Source: Candidatus Falkowbacteria bacterium RIFOXYC2_FULL_48_21
GTDB lineage: Bacteria; Patescibacteriota; Patescibacteriia; UBA11705; JABHMO01
NCBI GenBank assembly: GCA_001778275.1
Contig: MFGM01000059.1
Location: 10,231 to 15,767, forward strand
Length of the DNA stretch: 5,537 nucleotides
Reading direction: 5' to 3'
This document shows, piece by piece, positions 1 through 4,990 of the stretch; within the stretch, counting starts at the first letter, position 1; every line of letters begins with the position of its first letter. Below the pieces are notes generated by a model that saw only the letters and a list, made by a program, of their open reading frames with translations, was not told the origin of the DNA and did not search any database. The translations under genes were made by a program, and so were the position numbers.

Positions 1-118
1 GAATGGTCAGTGGGACGGTCTGCGGTGTGATGCCATTGTTAAGCGTTAACCCTTGTCCGGTCGTTGAGAAAAGGAATGCGGAAACGAGTAAAAGCGTGAA
101 CAAAAACATTTTCTTCAT
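1..118 (-). CDS. exported protein, N-terminal fragment cut by window edge
   Basis: The reading frame starts at an ATG (116-118) and runs off the left edge, giving 39 complete codons. The protein begins MKKMFLFTLLLVSAFLFSTT, a textbook Sec signal peptide: two lysines, then a hydrophobic core to about residue 17, then a polar region (STTGQG). There is no cysteine in a lipobox position, so it is probably secreted or anchored further along rather than a lipoprotein. The visible mature part (LTLNNGITPQTVPLTI) is too short to assign a family. The start is fixed by a strong Shine-Dalgarno AAGGAGG five bases upstream. It follows the glycosyltransferase at 166-1326 with a 47-base gap on the same strand, so it may share that transcript, though the strong ribosome site would also suit an independent unit. 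I see no convincing promoter in the gap. Confidence 0.72.
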   Translation of the reverse strand, partial: MKKMFLFTLLLVSAFLFSTTGQGLTLNNGITPQTVPLTI

Positions 119-123
119 GATAG

Positions 124-130
124 CCTCCTT
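124..130 (-). promoter_or_regulatory. Shine-Dalgarno site for the exported protein
   Basis: On the minus strand this reads AAGGAGG, a near-perfect complement to the 16S rRNA 3' end, five bases before the ATG at 118. It decides that start. It is far stronger than anything in front of the three glycan genes, which shows that this genome does use Shine-Dalgarno sites. Confidence 0.8.
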
Positions 131-165
131 GGCTTTGTTAAGGTACAATGCGAACAAAAACTACT

Positions 166-1326
166 TTATAACGTTCGTTTGAATAAGTCAATAGTTGCCG
201 TCGCGGTATTTTGCCAGTTGAATTTTTTGATTTGTTCAAATCCTTTGGCCTTGTAATGCTCGCGAACGGCCGCGCCGGTCATCTGTTCGAGTGCTTGCGC
301 GATTTCGTTCGCATCGTGCGCATTAACAAGTAGCGCGGCGGAATCGCAAACTTCGCCGAGCGATGAATTGTTGGCGCAAATCACGGGACAACCTTGCGCC
401 ATCGCTTCAAGCGGTGGAAAGCCAAAGCCTTCGTAATGAGACGGATAAACAAAGGTTGAGGCCAGGCGATAAAGTGCGGTTTTTTCATCAGGAGAAACAA
501 AACCGGTCAGCCTAACCCTCTCTCTTAAATTTTCCGTCAGCTTCAGCTGGCGGATCCTATTCGGCTTGCCGGTAACCACGAGCGAGTTATTCGGATGCTT
601 GGCCGAAAATGTGTTGAACGCGGTTATGAGCGTGTCAATATTCTTGCGTGGCTCCACCGTGCCTACGGCCAAGATGAATTTTTCCGGCAGTTTAAACTTT
701 GCTTTGACTTCAACGATCGCGTTGTTGTCGAGCGGCGGCGCAAACGGTATCCCGGAATAGATCATTTCAACCTTATCCGGTGAAATTTGATAACGGTTTG
801 TTAAGTCCGCCTTCGTGTTTTCCGAAACCGCAATAATTGCCTTGGCGCGTTGAAAGAGTTTGCGCGGGCTGATGATCGTGTGCCACAGTCGTTTTTTCAA
901 CGCTAAAAATTCAGGGAATAGCGCATAGCTTAGATCATGGCAAGTAATAATATAGGGACAACGCGTTTGTTGAAAAGAAATGTTGGGGAAAAAGAAAATA
1001 TCCGGCTTCACGCCGAATTTTTTTTGTATCAACAAATCCAAGTGCGGGCGCCCGAAGAATTTCAAACTGAAGTTAAACAGCTTGTTTGGATAAGCAAAAC
1101 CGCACAATCGCACGTTCGGTTTGCCGGGCGCCCGAGCGAAGGGAGTGGTGCCCTGCTCGTTGAAAACCGGCAACACGTTGGAGACATCTTCGGCGGAATT
1201 ATAAAAAAGCAGATATTGATTGTTTTTGTCATGTGCAAAAATGGCGCGCAGCAAGTTTAGAGTGTATTCGCCCACGCCGGTCGGTTCGCGTTCCATGAGA
1301 CAACGAATGTCGATGGCAATATTCAT
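166..1326 (-). CDS. family GT4 glycosyltransferase, MtfB-like
   Basis: A 386-residue retaining glycosyltransferase with the GT-B fold, expected to move a sugar from a nucleotide-sugar donor to a lipid-linked or surface glycan acceptor at the inner face of the membrane. The N-terminal acceptor domain has the glycine loop TGVGEYTLNLL (16-26) and the HDLSY motif (130-134). The C-terminal donor domain begins near residue 215 and holds AVGTVEPRKN (220-229; R227 and K228 expected to contact donor phosphates), the turn VVTGKPN and the GT4 signature EGFGFPPLE, with E299 and E307 as the E-x7-E pair. VGTxEPRKN is typical of the mannosyltransferase B-like GT4 group. Length is normal. The ATG lies five bases after the stop of the upstream GT4 gene with no clear Shine-Dalgarno, suggesting translational coupling. 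Donor and linkage cannot be read from sequence; mannose or rhamnose is possible. Confidence 0.93.
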   Translation of the reverse strand: MNIAIDIRCLMEREPTGVGEYTLNLLRAIFAHDKNNQYLLFYNSAEDVSNVLPVFNEQGTTPFARAPGKPNVRLCGFAYPNKLFNFSLKFFGRPHLDLLIQKKFGVKPDIFFFPNISFQQTRCPYIITCHDLSYALFPEFLALKKRLWHTIISPRKLFQRAKAIIAVSENTKADLTNRYQISPDKVEMIYSGIPFAPPLDNNAIVEVKAKFKLPEKFILAVGTVEPRKNIDTLITAFNTFSAKHPNNSLVVTGKPNRIRQLKLTENLRERVRLTGFVSPDEKTALYRLASTFVYPSHYEGFGFPPLEAMAQGCPVICANNSSLGEVCDSAALLVNAHDANEIAQALEQMTGAAVREHYKAKGFEQIKKFNWQNTATATIDLFKRTL

Positions 1327-1331
1327 AATGG

Positions 1332-2423
1332 TTACCGAGGTGTCATTTTTTCCACAATAAATTGTTTGATCTTTTGTTTGAAAATTTCCTTGTCAAATTG
1401 TAGCGCGTGCGCGCGGATGATTTCCGGATTGTAATCTTGCGCCTTGAAGCGCAAGATCTTGTCAGCCAAATCTTCCCATGTTTGTTCTTCAAAAAGCGTG
1501 CCGCTTTTGCCTTCGGCCACCGTTTCGAGCGCGCCGCCGGCCTTGAACGCGATGACCGGTCGCCCCGAAGCCATAGCTTCGACGGCGGTGATGCCGAAGT
1601 CTTCGAGTTGCGGGTTGATGAAGGCTTGGCAATGACTGTAAAAGTTTGCCTTTTCTTTTTCATCCACTCGGCCGACGAATTTGATATTATTTTTCGCCAT
1701 TTCCCGCAATTTCTTTTCGAGCGGGCCGGTGCCAAAAATGACCAGCGGCATGTTCAACCGGTTGAACGCGTTAATCACCAAATCATACCGTTTGTAACCG
1801 ACCAATCGGCCGCCGGCAAGGAAGTAGTTGTCTTGATTGTTTGAAATATGGAATTTATTCGTTTCGACCGGCGGATAGATGATTTCGCTGTCGCGATTAT
1901 AATACTTTTTTATTCTTTTTTGCACTTCGCGCGAATTGGCAATAAAAAAATCCACGCGTTCGGCCGCGATCTTGTCCCACTGGCGTAGGCGCGTCAAAAT
2001 GAAGGGCAGAAAAGTTTTTATCAACACGCCGTGTTTCAATTCTTTCAGATAATTATGACTATCCGTCCAGAGAAAGCGCGGCGGCGTGTGGCAGTAGCAA
2101 ATGTGCGTTGATCCGGGGCCGGGAATAATCCCCTTGGAAAAAATTGAGCAAGAGGAAATGAGCAGCTTGTACTTGCCGAGGTCATAGTGTTCGGTCGCGC
2201 TAGGCATAAGCGGCAAAGGCCATTCGAACCACCGGCTGGCGCCGGGGATGCTTTGCAAAAAGGAAGTTTTTATCTTGTATTTATCAAAGTCAGGATCCGC
2301 TTTCTTTTTGTTGTGCAGAAGAGTAAAAAAAGGGCTGTCCGGAAAAATTTCCAGCAGAGCTTTGGCCACGCGTTCCGCGCCGCCGTCTTGGACTAGGTGA
2401 TCGTGGATAAGAGCGACATTCAC
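1332..2423 (-). CDS. family GT4 glycosyltransferase, WbaZ-like
   Basis: A 363-residue GT-B enzyme of family GT4, probably elongating an O-antigen-like or capsule glycan on the cytoplasmic face of the membrane. Visible motifs are HDHLVQDGGAERV (7-19), the glycine loop at the acceptor side; CHTPPRFLW (111-119), characteristic of the WbaZ-like mannosyltransferase group; AGGRLVGYKRYD (203-214), with R206 and K211 expected to bind donor phosphates; and EDFGITAVE (274-282), the E-x7-E motif. The start is a GTG (2421-2423) followed by NVALIHDH, which aligns with the first strand of the fold, so no upstream extension is needed. There is no Shine-Dalgarno before it. It is the first gene after the long leader at 2424-2673 and precedes the MtfB-like gene by five bases. 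Sugar specificity is inferred only from family resemblance. Confidence 0.92.
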   Translation of the reverse strand: MNVALIHDHLVQDGGAERVAKALLEIFPDSPFFTLLHNKKKADPDFDKYKIKTSFLQSIPGASRWFEWPLPLMPSATEHYDLGKYKLLISSCSIFSKGIIPGPGSTHICYCHTPPRFLWTDSHNYLKELKHGVLIKTFLPFILTRLRQWDKIAAERVDFFIANSREVQKRIKKYYNRDSEIIYPPVETNKFHISNNQDNYFLAGGRLVGYKRYDLVINAFNRLNMPLVIFGTGPLEKKLREMAKNNIKFVGRVDEKEKANFYSHCQAFINPQLEDFGITAVEAMASGRPVIAFKAGGALETVAEGKSGTLFEEQTWEDLADKILRFKAQDYNPEIIRAHALQFDKEIFKQKIKQFIVEKMTPR

Positions 2424-2435
2424 AGAGGCAAATAA

Positions 2436-2441
2436 ATTATA
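2436..2441 (-). promoter_or_regulatory. candidate -10 box next to the GT4 start codon
   Basis: On the minus strand this is a perfect TATAAT, 12 bases before the GTG at 2423. Initiation at the usual distance (around G2429) would leave a leader of about six bases, in effect a leaderless message. No good -35 is present: the best position, at 17 bases, reads TTTCTT. In an A/T-rich stretch a chance TATAAT is possible, so this is a candidate only. Confidence 0.35.
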
Positions 2442-2479
2442 GACCTAGTAAAATTTGGAAGAAATTAAGGAGAAATTGT

Positions 2480-2506
2480 CCGCCAAAGGACGGACTCGTC
2501 CTGCGG
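2480..2506. repeat. bulged GC-rich hairpin with a distant inverted copy of one arm
   Basis: The stem is CCGC (2480-2483) with GCGG (2503-2506), a three-base bulge CAA (2484-2486), then AGGACG (2487-2492) with CGTCCT (2497-2502), closed by the four-base loop GACT. It is the only GC-rich island in an A-rich region. The nine bases GACTCGTCC (2493-2501) are exactly complementary to GGACGAGTC at 2569-2577, so two folds are possible that exclude each other. It has the look of a dispersed intergenic repeat or a leader switch; the sequence alone does not say which. It is not placed like a terminator because no T-run follows on either strand. Confidence 0.6.
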
Positions 2507-2642
2507 CGAGAGAAGAAATTTAACTGATAAAGTTAGAAAGGAAATAGGGGAAAATGAAAAACATATGCGGACGAGTCGCTGGTTATTTTAACGTGGCTTA
2601 AACATTTTAGCAAAAAGTAAATTAAATTGAAAGGTTGATTTT

Positions 2643-2674
2643 GCTATAAATAAACAAAAGGCAATGAATGTCAA
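2643..2674 (-). promoter_or_regulatory. candidate promoter for the GT4 operon leader
   Basis: On the minus strand a perfect -35 TTGACA (2669-2674) is followed by weak -10 options: TTTATA at 18 bases (2645-2650) or TATAGC at 20 bases (2643-2648). It begins directly at the edge of the sugar transferase terminator. Use of this promoter would give a leader of roughly 215 bases before the GTG at 2423, containing all the hairpins of the intergenic region. The poor -10 keeps confidence low. Confidence 0.4.
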
Positions 2675-2709
2675 ATAAAACAATCCCGACGGATCAGGAT
2701 TGTTTTATT
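2674..2709 (-). terminator. hairpin terminator after the sugar transferase gene
   Basis: A perfect 13-pair inverted repeat (2674-2686 with 2697-2709) encloses a ten-base loop. The A-run on one arm and T-run on the other (AATAAAAC/GTTTTATT) let it act on either strand. It starts eight bases beyond the stop codon of the sugar transferase (2718-2720), the expected place for its terminator. The T-rich stretch sits inside the stem rather than after it, as in many bidirectional terminators. Confidence 0.85.
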
Positions 2710-2717
2710 GGTAGTAA

Positions 2718-4151
2718 TTAAACTTTTGATTTTCTGGCCAAGACGATGAACGGCGTTTTTAACATAATCCAGAAATCCAATCGCAGTGACCAGTTTTCAA
2801 TATAGTAAGAATCAAGCTTCACTTCTTCATCGAAATCAAGGTCGGAACGACCGGAAATTTGCGCGAGACCGGTGATGCCGGGCTTGATGTCGAGGACGTG
2901 GCGATGGTGCTTGGCGTACTTTTCCACCTCGCGCGGCTGATGCGGCCTCGGGCCGACAATGCTCATGTTGCCGAGCCAAACGTTGAAAAGCTGGGGTAGT
3001 TCGTCGAGCGATGTTCGTTCGAGAAAGCGGCCAACCCGTGTTCGCCGCGGGTCGTGGAGAATCTTGTAAACCGGCCCTTGTCGCTCGGAATTTTCTTTTA
3101 TCAGTTTTTGTTCGAATTCGAGCACGGCTTTTTGGTCGGTGTGATTTTCAAACTGTTTGCCCACGCAATATTTCACGTACATCGAACGAAATTTGAAGAC
3201 GTTAAAGGTACCTTTGCTGTGCACGCGTTCATTGCGGTAAAGTGCCGGGCCGCGATCTTCCAGTCGGATCAAAATAGCGATGACCAGCATGAGTGGACTG
3301 AAAATAATTATCAAAATGGAACTGAAAATAAAATCAATTATGCGCTTGGCGATTTTGCCCCAACCGTCCAGTTTTGTTTTCTTGATTTCAATGAGGGGCA
3401 CGCCTGCGATCATGTGTACTTCCACGTTGGTGGTGCGCGCTTCGAATTGGCCGGCTGCATATTTAAAAAGGATATTGTGTTCCGCGCAAAAGTCGGCGAG
3501 AGCGCTGGAAATACGGCGAGACAAGGAAGAATCGGTCTGAATGATTTCGTCAATACCTTTTTCGCGATGCAAATCGAGCAGCGTTTTTTGATCTTCTTCT
3601 GCAAACTCGCGAACGCGGGCGATGATTTTGTAGCCGAGTTCGGGCTCCGAATTGAAAGTGTGGATAATCGCTTCCGTGTCCTTGTCATCTCCAACGATGA
3701 CCACGTTGTGTGCGCCCATGCCGCCTTTTAACGCGGAGCGTTCAATTCGGCGTACGAAGAGACGCACGATGATCAATAAAAAAATGCTCAACACCCAGGC
3801 GGTGAGCACGATGAAACGCGAAGAGAACAGCTCGCGCACAAAAAACATGTAAATGATGATGGCCGTCATGCCGGCGGAACAGGCGAGAATGATTTTGACT
3901 AGCTCGTCGGTGATTTTGCGCCGGGCAAAGGAATACAGTCCGGCGGCGGCGAAAACGAAAATCCAGGTAAAGGCGCAAATTAGAACAAAGATGAAGTATT
4001 CCCGAAAAGGCAGATCAAAAACAATCGGCCGGATTTCCTTGATCGAGGTTTGATAGCGCAGAACGTAGGCCAATAGTCCGGCGCAAACCAAAGTTAAATA
4101 ATCTATCGGCACTTTTAAAAAAGCGAAAAACAGTTCAGCTTGTTTTTTCAT
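2718..4151 (-). CDS. polyprenyl-phosphate sugar-1-phosphate transferase (WbaP/WcaJ type)
   Basis: A 477-residue polytopic membrane enzyme that starts glycan assembly by moving a sugar-1-phosphate from a UDP-sugar to undecaprenyl phosphate. Four predicted membrane helices lie at about 12-32, 51-73, 84-105 and 112-134. They are followed by a Rossmann-like CoA_binding_3 domain (NVVIVGDDKDTEAI, 149-162, to about 255) and the catalytic Bac_transf domain (about 265-475). The catalytic part has a membrane re-entrant segment with the Ser-Pro hinge (S285-P286), EDRGPALYRNERV (298-310), FNVFKFRSM (316-324), TSLDELPQ (380-387) carrying the Asp-Glu catalytic pair D383-E384, VGPRP (399-403), and KPGITGLAQISGR (423-435). 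All key residues and the full family length are present. The ATG has no clear Shine-Dalgarno; an extended -10 box lies upstream. The two GT4 genes downstream probably act on its product. Sugar choice (Gal, Glc, GalNAc or other) is not readable. Confidence 0.96.
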   Translation of the reverse strand: MKKQAELFFAFLKVPIDYLTLVCAGLLAYVLRYQTSIKEIRPIVFDLPFREYFIFVLICAFTWIFVFAAAGLYSFARRKITDELVKIILACSAGMTAIIIYMFFVRELFSSRFIVLTAWVLSIFLLIIVRLFVRRIERSALKGGMGAHNVVIVGDDKDTEAIIHTFNSEPELGYKIIARVREFAEEDQKTLLDLHREKGIDEIIQTDSSLSRRISSALADFCAEHNILFKYAAGQFEARTTNVEVHMIAGVPLIEIKKTKLDGWGKIAKRIIDFIFSSILIIIFSPLMLVIAILIRLEDRGPALYRNERVHSKGTFNVFKFRSMYVKYCVGKQFENHTDQKAVLEFEQKLIKENSERQGPVYKILHDPRRTRVGRFLERTSLDELPQLFNVWLGNMSIVGPRPHQPREVEKYAKHHRHVLDIKPGITGLAQISGRSDLDFDEEVKLDSYYIENWSLRLDFWIMLKTPFIVLARKSKV

Positions 4152-4182
4152 AATGAAGCACGATTATTTCTGGGACAATCAT

Positions 4183-4191
4183 ATTATAACA
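4183..4191 (-). promoter_or_regulatory. extended -10 promoter for the sugar transferase gene
   Basis: On the minus strand this reads TGTTATAAT, a perfect extended -10 element (TGnTATAAT). Initiation near 4176 would give a leader of about 25 bases before the ATG at 4151. There is no recognisable -35: with a 17-base spacer it would fall at 4206-4211, inside the 3' arm of the rnpB P1 helix. Extended -10 promoters can work without a -35. The site lies only 5-20 bases past the rnpB 3' end, so read-through from rnpB is an alternative source of message. Confidence 0.6.
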
Positions 4192-4208
4192 CAAAACATT
4201 CATATGTT

Positions 4209-4548
4209 ATATCCCAAGACAAACGAATAAGCCGGATTCTGTTTTGACCGCCATCTATCTCGATCACGCCTCGCGGCGCGACTCAAGCGGGCTACCTAAT
4301 TTGCCCTTGCTTCCAAGTAAGTATTTAGCCGTTTCACCCTTGGAGTTTCCTCCAAGACTAACCCCGAGCCGACGGCTTAGGGTCCCGAGGCGATTGCTCT
4401 CTCGGCGTCTCTGTTCGCAACTCTATCTCACGATCGACAGGGATTACCTGCTACTCGTGTTAATTGAATAACCGGAAGTCCGGACTTTCCTCTCCTCCGA
4501 AGCTCGAAGAGCGAAGGAGGAGCGGCGGAACTGTTTGTCCTGGGATAT
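4209..4548 (-). ncRNA. rnpB: RNase P RNA, reduced class A
   Basis: The catalytic RNA of RNase P, which trims the 5' leader from precursor tRNAs. The core P1-to-P1 span is about 340 bases. Hallmarks in RNA order: P1 (4533-4548 with 4209-4224, 16 pairs); P2 CCGCC (4524-4528) with GGCGG (4248-4252); a P3 hairpin (4492-4498 with 4516-4522); conserved GAGGAAAGUCCGG (4480-4492) forming P4 with ACAGAAUCCGGCUUA (4228-4242); GAACAGAGAC (4407-4416) of J11/12; AGGGUGAAA after a GAAA-capped hairpin (4339-4356); GCAAGGGCAAAUU then the P15 GGU (4294-4296) that binds tRNA CCA; and P18 with a GCGA tetraloop (4264-4281). P18 and P15 point to class A. Helices P6, P16 and P17 seem absent, and P13/P14 are not evident. 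Pairing extends outward to about 4196 and 4561, so the transcript is probably near 366 bases. Confidence 0.97.
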
Positions 4549-4569
4549 AAATTATGAATGTGCAAGCGG

Positions 4570-4598
4570 AGTATAGCAGTCAGCGCTGAATTTGTCAA
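4570..4598 (-). promoter_or_regulatory. rnpB promoter
   Basis: On the minus strand, -35 TTGACA (4593-4598) and -10 TATACT (4570-4575) are separated by exactly 17 bases: six of six and five of six matches to the sigma-70 consensus. The expected transcript start is around 4562-4563, one or two bases before the outer P1 helix begins. It is the strongest promoter in the window, fitting constant high expression of a housekeeping RNA. Confidence 0.88.
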
Positions 4599-4650
4599 GG
4601 TTTTTGTCGTAAAATTAGAAAACGGGCGTCAATTTTAGCGGAAACCGGAT

Positions 4651-4678
4651 TGGACAATTTCAAACAATCTGCTAAGTT
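4651..4678 (+). promoter_or_regulatory. weak candidate promoter for the unknown two-gene operon
   Basis: TGGACA (4651-4656) resembles a -35. Sixteen bases on, TGCTAAGTT (4670-4678) has the TGnT of an extended -10 but a poor hexamer. Another option is TAAAAT at 4610-4615, a better -10 with no adequate -35. Some promoter must lie in 4562-4717, because the operon is divergent from rnpB, but I cannot say firmly which. The gap 4599-4690 shows no other structure I can support. Confidence 0.3.
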
Positions 4679-4689
4679 GAAGTAGGCAA

Positions 4690-4716
4690 AGCGTTCCTTT
4701 TACAAGGAGATACGTT
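4690..4716 (+). promoter_or_regulatory. ribosome binding site folded in a hairpin
   Basis: The Shine-Dalgarno AAGGAGA (4704-4710), eight bases before the ATG at 4718, fixes the start of the 90-residue gene. It can pair with an upstream anti-site: TCCTT (4695-4699) with AAGGA (4704-4708), loop TTAC. After a three-base bulge (4709-4711), AGCGT (4690-4694) pairs with ACGTT (4712-4716), including one G-U pair. The hairpin would hide the ribosome site and end two bases before the start codon. The ribosome site itself is well supported; regulation by the hairpin is inference. Confidence 0.6.
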
Positions 4717-4717
4717 C

Positions 4718-4990
4718 ATGGATGAACCACGATTGAAAATGATAGCGGAGATTTCGTTCGGATCGCAAACGCTCGGCGCAGGGAAAAAGGTGGCGGTGGA
4801 AGTCACCGCGGAAAGCGAGGAAGGATTGGTGCGTGGAATGCGCGAGGCGGCGCGGTTCATTCTGCTACGCGGATTGGGTGTCTGTCCGTTTAGTCACAAC
4901 TATTCGATGCGCACGCGCGTGAAAGTTCGTCACGTGAAAAAACGCCGTATGGAAAAGATAACCATTTCTTTCAATGGGGGTTATTCATGA
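4718..4990 (+). CDS. small protein of unknown function, first gene of operon
   Basis: I do not recognise this 90-residue protein. By eye it suggests a beta-beta-alpha-beta-beta layout: strands near 7-15 (KMIAEISFG) and 23-31 (KKVAVEVTA), a helix near 33-51 (SEEGLVRGMREAARFILLR), then a basic strand pair near 65-86 (TRVKVRHVKK and KITISFNG). It has no signal peptide, membrane helix or zinc motif and a single cysteine (C56), so it is probably cytoplasmic. The cluster of Arg and Lys at 65-80 could contact nucleic acid, but that is a guess. The start is supported by AAGGAGA eight bases upstream. Its TGA stop overlaps the next ATG (ATGA, 4987-4990), so the two proteins are likely made together. 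It shares ExxVxGxREA with the second protein. Confidence 0.72.
   Translation: MDEPRLKMIAEISFGSQTLGAGKKVAVEVTAESEEGLVRGMREAARFILLRGLGVCPFSHNYSMRTRVKVRHVKKRRMEKITISFNGGYS

Larger units (their letters stand above)
2424..2673. other. non-coding leader region upstream of the GT4 pair
   Basis: About 250 bases without a credible gene, rich in A and in purine tracts on the plus strand. It lies between the terminator of the sugar transferase and the GTG start of the WbaZ-like gene, and on the minus strand would be the 5' leader of the GT4 transcript if transcription starts near 2640. It holds a bulged hairpin (2480-2506), a distant inverted copy of its arm (2569-2577), a seven-pair hairpin around 2518-2537 with one G-U pair (core TAACT/AGTTA), and an eight-base inverted repeat TAGCAAAA/TTTTGCTA (2608-2615 with 2639-2646). 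The only other open frame seen is 15 codons (2554-2601, plus strand), which I do not call. Confidence 0.6.

Noticed and set aside
144..180. possible terminator between the MtfB-like gene and the exported protein
   Set aside because: Only a weak CGAAC/GTTCG pairing with a long loop is seen, and it overlaps the end of the coding sequence. It is too poor to call.
1407..1844. 145-codon open frame on the plus strand inside the WbaZ-like gene
   Set aside because: It is antisense to the conserved donor-binding domain and lacks start signals and recognisable domains.
2524..2539. CTGATAA and nearby GAAA, resembling a hammerhead ribozyme core
   Set aside because: The core CUGANGA has an A in place of the essential G, and no cleavage-site arm or proper stem layout surrounds it. 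A simple hairpin (TAACT/AGTTA) explains the bases.
2554..2601. 15-codon open frame (ATG to TAA, plus strand) preceded by AGGGGA
   Set aside because: A purine-rich A-tract gives such ribosome-like words by chance. The frame faces away from all neighbours and has no promoter or terminator of its own.
3054..3731. 225-codon open frame on the plus strand inside the sugar transferase gene
   Set aside because: It is antisense to a gene with all family motifs intact, has no ribosome site, and its protein matches nothing. It is a shadow of codon bias on the coding strand.
4244..4471. 75-codon open frame on the plus strand
   Set aside because: It lies wholly inside rnpB on the opposite strand; the RNA hallmarks explain the sequence.
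4988..4990. TGA as a recoded sense codon (Gracilibacteria-type code)
   Set aside because: TGA here fits a normal stop in an ATGA overlap, and no large gene has an in-frame TGA.
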